From Dinoroseobacter sp049800835 (GTDB lineage Bacteria > Pseudomonadota > Alphaproteobacteria > Rhodobacterales > Rhodobacteraceae), in the NCBI RefSeq assembly GCF_049800835.1, contig NZ_JBNAFU010000006.1, forward strand, positions 170,113 through 234,112: a stretch of DNA of 64,000 bases, in the 5' to 3' direction. The notes under the pieces are model-generated. The model did not search any database and was not told the DNA's origin. It saw nothing but the letters and a program-made list of their open reading frames with translations. How positions within the stretch are numbered: position 1 is the stretch's first letter; the number at the start of each line of letters is the position of its first letter. The translations under genes were made by a program, and so were the position numbers. Shown here one piece after another: positions 26,274-34,214 of this stretch.

Positions 26274-27151
26274 GCGGCACTCCGATTGATCTGCGCATCA
26301 ACGACATCGTGCCGCCCTCAGGTTTCACGGCACGCCTGACGCTATTCACCTCCGCAGCGATGGCATTTCTTGCAGTTTTTGCCGTTGCGCTTTCCCTGGC
26401 AAGTTCACAACTGGCGACGCGCTGGTCGGATGCGATGGCCCGCACAGCGACGGTGCGCCTGTCAGCGCCACCCGGCCAGGTGGAAGCGCAAACGCGCGCG
26501 GTTCTTGCCGCGCTCGAAACAACGCCGGGCGTGGCCGAAGCGCGGGTTCTGACCACCGAAGAGCAACAAGCGCTTCTCGCGCCATGGTTTGGCACGACGT
26601 TGCCAGTTGAGACATTGCCGATACCCCGGTTGATCGAAGTGCTCGAAACCGCAGAGGGTTTCGATCCGGATAACCTGCGGTTGCGCCTTGCGGCCGAAGC
26701 TCCGGGGGCTGCATTGGACGACCACACGCGGTGGCGCCGTCCGTTCGTTGCCGCGGCAGAGCATTTGCGGCTCGTCGGTCTGGTGGCGGTCGTGCTGATC
26801 GGAGGGGCGATGGCAGCGATGATCACGCTTGCTGCAAACTCGGCTCTGGCGGCAAATGCACAGGTCATCCGGGTGCTCCGGTTGGTCGGCGCTCGGGATA
26901 TCACGATTGCCCGTGCCTTTGTACGTCGCTTTGCAACGCGCGCGCTTCTTGGGTCACTGGTTGGTGCCGGAACGGCTGTCGTCGCCCTGATGTTGTTGCC
27001 GAGCGGACATGGCGCCGAAACGATTTTTGATGGGTTGGGCTTTTCAGGAGCAAGCTGGCTCTTCGTTCCGATGATCCCCGTTGCAGCGATTGTCGTGGCC
27101 TATGTTGCAACTCGTTTTGCTGCGCTGCGGATGTTGCGGAGGATGGCGTGA
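26270..27151 (+). CDS. ftsX: Cell-division membrane protein FtsX
   Basis: 293-residue inner-membrane partner of FtsE. Four hydrophobic helices are visible at about residues 22-46, 171-192, 225-247 and 264-285, with a periplasmic domain between the first and second, as expected for FtsX. GTG start overlaps the ftsE stop (26270-26273), and its own stop overlaps the plsC start by four bases. The three genes therefore form one coupled unit. Confidence 0.95.
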   Translation: MSGTPIDLRINDIVPPSGFTARLTLFTSAAMAFLAVFAVALSLASSQLATRWSDAMARTATVRLSAPPGQVEAQTRAVLAALETTPGVAEARVLTTEEQQALLAPWFGTTLPVETLPIPRLIEVLETAEGFDPDNLRLRLAAEAPGAALDDHTRWRRPFVAAAEHLRLVGLVAVVLIGGAMAAMITLAANSALAANAQVIRVLRLVGARDITIARAFVRRFATRALLGSLVGAGTAVVALMLLPSGHGAETIFDGLGFSGASWLFVPMIPVAAIVVAYVATRFAALRMLRRMA

Positions 27152-27906
27152 TGCAGTGGATCAGGTCTTTGTTTTTCATCGCTCAAATGTACCTGATGAT
27201 GGCGTTGATGGCGCTCTTCTTCCTGCCGATTGTCTTCCTGCGCGACGACGGGGCCTATATCGCCCACAGGGTCTACTGCCGTTACGTGCGCTGGTCGGCG
27301 GCATGGATGGTCGGCTTGAGGTCCGAGATTCGTGGTGAGATACCTCAAGGCGAAGTGATCATTGCGGCCAAGCACCAAAGCTTTTTCGATATTCTTTTGA
27401 TTGTGTCGGTCATTCCCCGCCCCCGCTTCGTCATGAAGAAGGAGTTGCGATACGCGCCCATCTTCGGATGGTACGTCGGGCGTATCGGCTGCATCCCGGT
27501 TGATCGCGGGAAGGGCGCAAAGGCGGTGCAGGACATGGTCGCAGCCGTGCTCGACCCGGACGCGCCAAAAGGCCAACTGGTGATTTACCCACAAGGTACG
27601 CGGGTCGGCGCAGGCGCTTACAAAACCTACAAGGTTGGTGTCGGAGCGCTTTATTCCGAGCTGGACCAGCAGGTTATTCCAGCAGCGACAAACGTCGGCG
27701 TTTTCTGGCCGCGTCATGGTATTCTGCGCAAACCCGGTTTGGCAGTGGTGGAGTTCTTGCCACCGATTGCGCCGGGCCAACCGCTCGATGCTTTCATGGC
27801 AGAAGTGGAGGATACCGTTGAGGCCGCCTCGAACCGGTTGATGGTGGAAGCGGGATTCCCCGAAGACCAACTGCCCGAAGGTCGAAACTCGAAAACGTCA
27901 GCCTGA
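27148..27906 (+). CDS. plsC: 1-acyl-sn-glycerol-3-phosphate acyltransferase
   Basis: 252-residue membrane-bound enzyme making phosphatidic acid from lysophosphatidic acid. Two N-terminal helices (about residues 9-31) precede the catalytic motif HQSFFD (His76 to Asp81, HX4D) and the substrate motif YPQGTR (147-152). The GTG/ATG start overlaps the ftsX stop by four bases. Coupling to ftsEX suggests coordinated membrane growth and division; that is inference. Distinction from other LPLAT acyltransferases rests on motifs only. Confidence 0.93.
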   Translation: MMQWIRSLFFIAQMYLMMALMALFFLPIVFLRDDGAYIAHRVYCRYVRWSAAWMVGLRSEIRGEIPQGEVIIAAKHQSFFDILLIVSVIPRPRFVMKKELRYAPIFGWYVGRIGCIPVDRGKGAKAVQDMVAAVLDPDAPKGQLVIYPQGTRVGAGAYKTYKVGVGALYSELDQQVIPAATNVGVFWPRHGILRKPGLAVVEFLPPIAPGQPLDAFMAEVEDTVEAASNRLMVEAGFPEDQLPEGRNSKTSA

Positions 27907-27930
27907 TCGCTGCGGATGCAATGCTGCGCG

Positions 27931-27947
27931 CGCAAATGTCACTTGCG
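27931..27947. promoter_or_regulatory. Inverted repeat upstream of mcl1
   Basis: CGCAA (27931-27935) and TTGCG (27943-27947) form an inverted repeat with a 7-base spacer, 70 bases before the mcl1 start. A second small palindrome TGCGCA lies at 27954-27959. Candidate operator for carbon-source control of mcl1; no regulator gene is adjacent, so binding is inferred. Confidence 0.4.
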
Positions 27948-28016
27948 GGCGTATGCGCAATATTCTATCTCCGCGCGTAGGCAAACGCGAAATATCCTTA
28001 CTCTATGGAGTCCCCG

Positions 28017-28973
28017 ATGAGCTTCCGCATACAACCGCAGGCCCCCTCCCGTCCAAATCGTTGCCAGTTGTTCGGTCCGGGCTCGCGTCCTGCGATTTTC
28101 GAGAAGATGGCGGGGTCAGCCGCAGATGTGATCAACCTGGACCTGGAGGATTCCGTCGCGCCTGATGACAAGCCCGAGGCACGCAAGAACATCATTCAGG
28201 CCATTGGTGATGTGGATTGGAACAGCAAGTACCTGAGTGTCCGGATCAACGGGTTGGACACGCCCTACTGGTATCGAGACGTCGTTGACCTTCTGGAAAA
28301 CGCATCCGACCGGATTGATCAGATCATGATCCCGAAAGTCGGGTGTGCGGCGGATATCTACGCGGTCGATGCGCTGGTCACGGCGATCGAGACCGCCAAA
28401 GGCCGGACCAAACCGATCAGCTTCGAGGTGATCATTGAATCCGCAGCCGGTATCGCCCATGTCGAGGAAATCGCAGCTGCCTCTCCGCGCCTGCAGGCGA
28501 TGAGCCTGGGGGCCGCAGATTTCGCGGCCAGCATGGGCATGCAGACCACCGGTATCGGCGGGACGCAGGAAAACTACTACATGATCCGCGAGGGTGTGAA
28601 GCACTGGTCAGACCCGTGGCACTGGGCGCAGGCGGCCATTGTCGCGGCCTGCCGGACCCATGGCGTGCTGCCGGTGGATGGTCCGTTTGGTGATTTCTCG
28701 GATGATGACGGGTTCGTCGCGCAGGCCAAACGCTCTGCGACACTTGGCATGGTCGGCAAATGGGCCATCCATCCCAAGCAGGTTGCGCTTGCGAACGAGG
28801 TTTTCACGCCCTCTGACGAAGCGGTGACTGAAGCGCGCGAAATCCTTGCCGCCATGGAACAGGCCAAAGCAGAAGGGGCCGGTGCGACCGTTTACAAAGG
28901 GCGCCTTGTGGACATCGCCTCTATCAAGCAGGCCGAGGTAATCGTGCGCCAGTCTGAAATGATCGCGGGCTGA
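28017..28973 (+). CDS. mcl1: L-malyl-CoA/beta-methylmalyl-CoA lyase
   Basis: 318-residue HpcH/citrate-lyase-family TIM-barrel enzyme. It cleaves beta-methylmalyl-CoA to glyoxylate and propionyl-CoA (and malyl-CoA) in the ethylmalonyl-CoA pathway of acetate assimilation. Recognised by long conserved runs such as RPNRCQLFGPGSRP at the start, VINLDLEDSVAPDDK, IPKVGCAADIYAVDALVT and the Mg-site segment SLGAADFAASMG. ATG 28017 has GGAG eight bases upstream; the earlier ATG at 28005 lacks a site. A clean hairpin terminator follows, so it is monocistronic. Confidence 0.97.
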   Translation: MSFRIQPQAPSRPNRCQLFGPGSRPAIFEKMAGSAADVINLDLEDSVAPDDKPEARKNIIQAIGDVDWNSKYLSVRINGLDTPYWYRDVVDLLENASDRIDQIMIPKVGCAADIYAVDALVTAIETAKGRTKPISFEVIIESAAGIAHVEEIAAASPRLQAMSLGAADFAASMGMQTTGIGGTQENYYMIREGVKHWSDPWHWAQAAIVAACRTHGVLPVDGPFGDFSDDDGFVAQAKRSATLGMVGKWAIHPKQVALANEVFTPSDEAVTEAREILAAMEQAKAEGAGATVYKGRLVDIASIKQAEVIVRQSEMIAG

Positions 28974-28991
28974 CACGCCCACCTTGACTGA

Positions 28992-29027
28992 AAAAGAGGC
29001 GCGGCGGTCAATCGGCGCGCCTCTTTT
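28992..29027 (+). terminator. Rho-independent terminator of mcl1
   Basis: AAAAGAGGCGC (28992-29002) pairs perfectly with GCGCCTCTTTT (29017-29027) over 11 bp with a 14-base loop, beginning 18 bases after the mcl1 stop. The A- and T-rich ends give a terminator shape for mcl1. Confidence 0.88.
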
Positions 29028-29120
29028 CGTTGGCGGCGCACAAAGTTGCGATCTGATCTACCGCTGTGCGAATGCACTCCCTAGGTTTTCAGCCATCGCC
29101 GAGTCCGAAGGAGGTTTACC

Positions 29121-29774
29121 ATGGCCCTGCGCATCAATGATACCGTTCCCGATTTCACTGCCCAAACCAATCAAGGGGAGATCACGTTTCACGACTGGAT
29201 TGGTGACAGCTGGGCGATCCTGTTCAGCCACCCAAAGGATTTCACGCCGGTTTGCACGACGGAGTTCGGTGCCGTAGCGCAACTGGCTGACGAATGGGCC
29301 AAGCGCAACACAAAAGTCATTGGGGTTTCAGTCGATGGTGTCGACGACCATCGCAAGTGGATCGGTGACATCGAGAAAGTTGGTGGAGCCGAAGTCGGAT
29401 TTCCAATCATCGCGGACGAGGGGCTCGAAGTGTCCAAAGCGTTCGACATGCTGCCTGCCGAAGCGTACCTTCCCGATGGCCGGACACCAGCGGACAGCGC
29501 CACTGTACGGTCGGTCTTCATCATCGGGCCGGACAAACAGCTGAAGCTGTCGATGACCTATCCAATGACTGTTGGCCGGAACTTCGGAGAGATTGTCCGC
29601 GCGCTCGATGCCTTGCAGACCTCCGCGGGTCAGGGCGTGGCAACACCCGCAAACTGGGTCACGGGGCAGGACGTCATCGTGCCGCCCTCGGTCAGCGATG
29701 CGGACGCTAAGGCGAAGTTCGGCAGTTTCGAAGCTGTCTTGCCATACCTGCGAAAGGTGAAACTGGCCGGTTAG
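29121..29774 (+). CDS. 1-Cys peroxiredoxin (Prx6 family)
   Basis: 217-residue cytoplasmic peroxidase reducing hydrogen and organic peroxides. The peroxidatic Cys45 sits in DFTPVCTTE with Thr42, and I find no other cysteine in the protein, so it is a 1-Cys enzyme needing an external reductant. The C-terminal extension (WVTGQDVIVPPSVSDADAK) is typical of Prx6. AAGGAGG precedes the ATG. Its stop overlaps that of the convergent truB by four bases. Confidence 0.96.
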   Translation: MALRINDTVPDFTAQTNQGEITFHDWIGDSWAILFSHPKDFTPVCTTEFGAVAQLADEWAKRNTKVIGVSVDGVDDHRKWIGDIEKVGGAEVGFPIIADEGLEVSKAFDMLPAEAYLPDGRTPADSATVRSVFIIGPDKQLKLSMTYPMTVGRNFGEIVRALDALQTSAGQGVATPANWVTGQDVIVPPSVSDADAKAKFGSFEAVLPYLRKVKLAG

Positions 29775-30682
29775 TCGGGCAGGTTGAACACCCGGGTGGG
29801 GTGCAAGAGACCCGCCCGGTATATGCCGACAGCTACAGGCTGGCCATCGCAGGAGGCCCACGCCTCCTCCCCATATTCGGCATCCGAGGTCAGAACCTCG
29901 GCCGGGTTGCCGTGCCTGATCCTGCTTGCGGCTTCGGCCGTGCACCGCAACTCGGGGAGAGTCGAAAGACCGGTTTCCAAAGGCAGCAAGAGACTGTCGA
30001 GTGCGCGGTCTTTCGCAAGATCCTCGATTGTATCGAGGGTCACAGCATCTGTCACTTCGAACGGACCCGACCATATTCTCCGTAACTCGCGGACATGAGC
30101 GAAGCATCCAAGCGTTTCGCCGAGATCGCGCGCGATTGAACGCACATAGCCCCCCTTGCCGCAGACGAGGTTCAACGTCACGTGATCTTCATCCGGGCGC
30201 GCAAGCATCGTCAAACTGTCCACATGCAGCGGGCGGGCGGCTATCTCGACATCCTCGCCAGCGCGGGCGCGGGCGTATGCGCGTGCGCCATCGATCTTGA
30301 CGGCTGAGAATTGCGGTGGAACTTGCTGAATGTCGCCAACAAACGCAGGCAGTGCAGCGCGGATAGCCTCGTCATCCGGGCGTGCATCCGAGGTCTTGGT
30401 GACCTCGCCTTCGGCATCGTCGGTTTCTGTTGCCTGCCCGAGCCTCATGGTGAACGTGTAGGCTTTGAGCGCGTCGGTGATGTATGGCACGGTCTTCGTT
30501 GCCTCGCCCAGAGCAATGGCCAGCACGCCGGTGGCTTCCGGGTCAAGCGTTCCGGCATGCCCTGCCTTCCTTGCGTCGAATGCCCACCGCACCTTGTTGA
30601 CGATCGCGTTCGAACTGAGACCGGCGGGTTTGTCGATGACCAGCCAGCCCGAAATATCGCGGCCTTTCTTGCGACGTGCCAA
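29771..30682 (-). CDS. truB: tRNA pseudouridine(55) synthase
   Basis: 303 residues. The catalytic Asp47 lies in GHAGTLDPEATGVL, and the N-terminal GWLVIDKPAGLSS and KTVPYITD-type segments are standard for TruB, which makes pseudouridine 55 in the T loop of tRNAs. Starts three bases after rbfA stops, on the same strand; this rbfA-truB order is common because both serve RNA maturation. Convergent with the peroxiredoxin gene. Confidence 0.98.
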   Translation of the reverse strand: MARRKKGRDISGWLVIDKPAGLSSNAIVNKVRWAFDARKAGHAGTLDPEATGVLAIALGEATKTVPYITDALKAYTFTMRLGQATETDDAEGEVTKTSDARPDDEAIRAALPAFVGDIQQVPPQFSAVKIDGARAYARARAGEDVEIAARPLHVDSLTMLARPDEDHVTLNLVCGKGGYVRSIARDLGETLGCFAHVRELRRIWSGPFEVTDAVTLDTIEDLAKDRALDSLLLPLETGLSTLPELRCTAEAASRIRHGNPAEVLTSDAEYGEEAWASCDGQPVAVGIYRAGLLHPTRVFNLPD

Positions 30683-30685
30683 GGG

Positions 30686-31096
30686 TCAGTCCTCGGTCCG
30701 GTCCGATGCGAGATCCTGTTGAACCTTCTCCTCGTTCAGGAGGCGACGCGTTTCATCCATTCGGTCAAATGTCTCATCGATCTGGAACCGCAGTTCCGGT
30801 GAGAACTTGAGCGTCAGTTCCTTGGAAACAGCCCGACGCAGTTCGTGACGATTGCGACGGAGCGCGTCGAGGGCATCTTGCTTGCCGTCTCCGCCCAAGG
30901 GCAGGACGAAGGCGGTTGCGACCTTCAGGTCAGGCGAGGTGCGCACTTCGCCGACAGTGATCGACATTCGGTTCAGGTCAGGGTCGTGAATGTCACCCTG
31001 CGCCAGCACGGACGACAAGGTCCTGCGGATCAACTCGCCGACGCGAAGCTGCCGTTGTGACGGGCCGCCGCCCGTATCGAACCGTGATTTTGCCAT
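30686..31096 (-). CDS. rbfA: 30S ribosome-binding factor A
   Basis: 136-residue KH-fold factor for 16S rRNA 5'-end maturation and cold adaptation. The core (RVGELIRRTLSSVLAQGDIHDP ... ITVGEVRTSPDLKVATAFVLPLG) and SPELRFQIDETFDRMDE near the C-terminus are typical. I chose ATG 31096 with AAGGAT upstream; the ORF could be read back to 31153 but those residues are not family-like. Divergent from dapB with 122 bases between. Confidence 0.96.
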   Translation of the reverse strand: MAKSRFDTGGGPSQRQLRVGELIRRTLSSVLAQGDIHDPDLNRMSITVGEVRTSPDLKVATAFVLPLGGDGKQDALDALRRNRHELRRAVSKELTLKFSPELRFQIDETFDRMDETRRLLNEEKVQQDLASDRTED

Positions 31097-31218
31097 GCCC
31101 TGATCCTTTTCAGAGCGCTCGTGTACCTTCACCGGCCGCGTCTGGCAACACACGCTGTTTGCGCCGGCAAAACTTGCGCGATAAGACGCAGTCTACACCG
31201 TTGTGGAAGGACAGGCGC

Positions 31219-32028
31219 ATGGGCGAATTGCCGGGAATAGTCATCACGGGCGGCTCCGGCCGCATGGGTCAGATGTTGATCGAGACGGTGAATGCTTCTG
31301 ACAAGGCAGAACTGGTGGGCGTGACCGAGCGTCCCGGTCATGACTGGATCGGGCAAGATATCGGCGTCGCAATGGGCGGAGCCGAGCGCGGCGTCAAAGT
31401 AACCGATGACCCGTTGGAGGCCTTCTCCAGTGCACAAGCGGTGATTGATTTTACTGCGCCAGCCGCGACGGTGGCGCATGCCGAGCTTACGGCTCAAGCG
31501 CGCGCTGTGCACGTGATCGGGACGACGGGCTTCTCGGCTCAGGATCTCAAGCATCTTGAAGCCGCTGCGCGTCATGCCGTTATGGTCCGGGCGGGCAACA
31601 TGAGCCTCGGGGTCAATTTGCTCGTGAAACTGACCGAGCGCGTGGCTGCGGCTTTGGATGCGGATTACGATATCGAGGTGATCGAAGCCCACCACCGTCA
31701 CAAGGTCGATGCGCCCTCTGGAACGGCGCTGATGTTGGGAGAGGCCGCTGCCAACGGACGAGGCGTCAAACTGGCGGATGTCGAAGATCGCGGACGCGAC
31801 GGCATCACGGGCGCGCGGGCGCGCGGGGCGATCGGTTTCACGGCAATCCGGGGGGGCGATATTGTCGGCGAGCACGACGTCATGTTTGCCGCTGACGGAG
31901 AGCGGATCGTCCTGCGCCATATGGCTTCCGACCGGTCGGTATTCGCGCGCGGCGCCTTGAAAGCCGCGCTTTGGGGGCAGGACAAGGGCCCGGGCGCCTA
32001 CGATATGATGGATGTGCTGGGTCTGTAA
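31219..32028 (+). CDS. dapB: 4-hydroxy-tetrahydrodipicolinate reductase
   Basis: 269 residues; reduces hydroxytetrahydrodipicolinate with NAD(P)H in the lysine/diaminopimelate pathway. The nucleotide loop GGSGRMG starts at residue 11, and the catalytic motif EAHHRHKVDAPSGTA contains His158 and Lys162, equivalent to E. coli His159 and Lys163. ATG 31219 gives the usual length; the upstream in-frame reading to 31057 crosses the rbfA start. Pairs functionally with lysA (20637). Confidence 0.98.
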   Translation: MGELPGIVITGGSGRMGQMLIETVNASDKAELVGVTERPGHDWIGQDIGVAMGGAERGVKVTDDPLEAFSSAQAVIDFTAPAATVAHAELTAQARAVHVIGTTGFSAQDLKHLEAAARHAVMVRAGNMSLGVNLLVKLTERVAAALDADYDIEVIEAHHRHKVDAPSGTALMLGEAAANGRGVKLADVEDRGRDGITGARARGAIGFTAIRGGDIVGEHDVMFAADGERIVLRHMASDRSVFARGALKAALWGQDKGPGAYDMMDVLGL

Positions 32029-32142
32029 GTTTCCGCAGGCGCGCAGTTTTTGGCTGATCACAGGTCTGTGAGATGAAAAACTGATCTGTTGTCACAGGTT
32101 TCAGCGTACACTGGATGTCCCAACAAGAGGCCCTGGTTCGCT

Positions 32143-32532
32143 ATGAAACACTCCATGAAGTTTGCTGCCAGCTTCGTCGCAGCGTCACTGACCTTGTGTG
32201 CGACGCCTGCTCTGGCTTTCGAACGTGTCACATCCGAAACGCGTTTTGTTGAATTGGTGGAGGGCAAGTCCCTCTCGCTCCTGCGCCCGATCCTGCTGCG
32301 CTCTGCAATCGTTCTGGAGGTGACGCGCGAGGGACAGATTACCGGTCGCGCGTTGCGAAAGCCTGTGACCGGGGCGTGGCAGTGGCGGAACGGATTGTTT
32401 TGTCGCGACCTCGCTTATGGGGATGAGGACCTTGGGCCCAACTGCCAGGTGGTTCAGGTGCAGGACGACCAGATCCGGTTTATCGCCGATGAAGGGGCCG
32501 GAGACCGCGCGGACTTCCGCTTGAAAGACTAG
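32143..32532 (+). CDS. Unknown secreted protein downstream of dapB
   Basis: 129 residues with an N-terminal signal peptide (MKHSMKFAASFVAASLTLCATPALAF). The mature part is small, with a GAWQWRNGLFCRDLAYGDEDLGPNC segment holding two cysteines that could form a disulfide. I do not recognise the family; annotation as dihydrodipicolinate reductase, seen for neighbours of dapB in databases, would be wrong since no nucleotide loop is present. ATG at 32143 or 32155 are both possible. 114 bases after dapB. Confidence 0.72.
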   Translation: MKHSMKFAASFVAASLTLCATPALAFERVTSETRFVELVEGKSLSLLRPILLRSAIVLEVTREGQITGRALRKPVTGAWQWRNGLFCRDLAYGDEDLGPNCQVVQVQDDQIRFIADEGAGDRADFRLKD

Positions 32533-32543
32533 AAGACGCGCGA

Positions 32544-32771
32544 TCAGAAATCTATCGCGATCCCTTTCTTTTCCCAGTCCCCATAGCGCACCGGTTCCGG
32601 TCCATCCCGGCCACCCAGTTCCGGCGGCAGGGCCGGTTTGGCGGCTTCTTTCGCTTTGCGCAGATCCGCTTCTTCCAACGCGCGGCGCGCCGTTTCCGGT
32701 AACGCGGCGCGGCGTTCCATTTCTGCGTCCGACAGGACGATATCAGCTCGGGTGGGTTCCTTGTCAGTCAT
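32544..32771 (-). CDS. Succinate dehydrogenase assembly factor 4 homologue (DUF1674)
   Basis: 75 residues. The C-terminus (GGRDGPEPVRYGDWEKKGIAIDF) is the hallmark of the DUF1674/SdhAF4 family, which in eukaryotes promotes assembly of SdhA; bacterial function is inferred from that. I start at ATG 32771 (MTDKEPTRADIV); the long in-frame ORF to 33362 is antisense to rsmB and not real. Divergent from rsmB, convergent with the secreted unknown 11 bases away. Confidence 0.9.
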   Translation of the reverse strand: MTDKEPTRADIVLSDAEMERRAALPETARRALEEADLRKAKEAAKPALPPELGGRDGPEPVRYGDWEKKGIAIDF

Positions 32772-32806
32772 AGGCTGTTGATATACGGCGCGGGGGGTGA
32801 AGGACA

Positions 32807-34132
32807 ATGCCCAGAGCGCGAGGACCCGTTTTGCAAACCCCGGAAAAACACGCGGCGCGTGCGGCTGCGCTCTGGCTGATGACCGGCGTTCTAGAGGATG
32901 GTATCTCGCTTGCGGATCTTCTATCGCGTGGGTCCGGCCCGATGACAACGCTTGTCCCGGAAGATCGCGCGCGGGCGCAGCGCCTTGCCACCGAGACACT
33001 GCGCCACTTGCGGACGTGCGACCAGATGTTGGGACCGCACCTACGGCTTGCGCCGCGTCTTTTCGTGCATAATGCGCTTCGCCTCGCGACGTATGAGATA
33101 ATGGGTACGGGTGCTGCGTCTCATGGGGTGGTGAACGCCGCCGTTGATCTGGTCCGCGCCGCCCAGCCAGACAGCAAGGCCCCCGGTCTTGTAAATGCCG
33201 TTTTGCGAAACATCGCGAGACGCGATCCAGCCGAGTGGCAGGCCGCAACGCCCGCGTCCTTGCCAAAGCCCTTTCGCAAGCCGTTGGTGGCGGCATGGGG
33301 CGGCAAGATCGTGACCGCGATGGAGGCCGTGCAAGTACACGTCCCGCCGCTCGACCTGACACTCAAGGCGCAAGAAGATGCTGCCACATGGGCCGAGACG
33401 TTGGGCGCGCGGGTTTTGCCAGGCGGCAGTTTGCGCCTGCCCGCAGGCCAACAGGTCAGCGCCTTGCCGGGTTATGCGGAAGGGGCATGGTGGGTTCAGG
33501 ACGCAGCGGCTGCTCTACCAGCGCGCCTTCTGGCGGCACAATCATCAGAGCGGGTGCTGGACATGTGTGCGGCACCGGGCGGCAAGACCCTTCAACTTGC
33601 GGCAACCGGCGCGAAAGTTACCGCTTTGGATATCTCAGAGGCGCGCATGAGGCGGGTGTCTGAAAACCTCGCGCGCACCCGACTGGCGGCCAAACCCATT
33701 GTGGAGGACGCGCTGAATTACACGCCTCCAATGCTGTTTGACGCGATTTTGCTGGATGCCCCGTGTTCTGCGAGCGGAACGGTGAGACGTCATCCGGATT
33801 TGCCATATCTCAGGGATCTGTCGGACCTCGCGGACATCACCGCCTTGCAAGCACGCCTGTTTGACAGGGCGGTTGGTTTGCTGCGCCCCGGAGGACGGCT
33901 TGTCTTTGCCACCTGTTCGCTCATGCCGGAAGAGGGGGAGGCGCAGGCCGCAACCGCGCTGACACGCCACGCGAACCTGCGCGCGTGGGACCTAGAGCCC
34001 AAATGCGCCGAGATGGATTTGCCTGCGGAGTGGGTGACAGACGGCGGCGCGTTGCGTCTGCGCCCGGATCATTGGGCGGAAATCGGCGGAGTGGATGGCT
34101 TTTTCATCGCAGGTTTTACAAAAGCGTCCTGA
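32807..34132 (+). CDS. rsmB: 16S rRNA (cytosine-967-C5)-methyltransferase
   Basis: 441 residues. An N-terminal NusB-like helical region (about residues 15-140) is followed by the SAM-dependent methyltransferase domain with the motif DMCAAPGGKTLQLA. The two catalytic cysteines are Cys320 (DAPCSASG) and Cys370 (FATCSLMP), the latter being the nucleophile. The combination of NusB-like head and PCS/TCS motifs identifies RsmB or a close relative. Start MPRARGPVLQTPEKH is 35 bases from the divergent sdhAF4. Confidence 0.95.
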   Translation: MPRARGPVLQTPEKHAARAAALWLMTGVLEDGISLADLLSRGSGPMTTLVPEDRARAQRLATETLRHLRTCDQMLGPHLRLAPRLFVHNALRLATYEIMGTGAASHGVVNAAVDLVRAAQPDSKAPGLVNAVLRNIARRDPAEWQAATPASLPKPFRKPLVAAWGGKIVTAMEAVQVHVPPLDLTLKAQEDAATWAETLGARVLPGGSLRLPAGQQVSALPGYAEGAWWVQDAAAALPARLLAAQSSERVLDMCAAPGGKTLQLAATGAKVTALDISEARMRRVSENLARTRLAAKPIVEDALNYTPPMLFDAILLDAPCSASGTVRRHPDLPYLRDLSDLADITALQARLFDRAVGLLRPGGRLVFATCSLMPEEGEAQAATALTRHANLRAWDLEPKCAEMDLPAEWVTDGGALRLRPDHWAEIGGVDGFFIAGFTKAS

Positions 34133-34214
34133 ACCGTGTTTTCAGCGATGACGTGGGAGGGTCTCGCTCCTACAGTCACCTCTGCGTTGGAAAACAGAGC
34201 AGACCGAATTTCGC

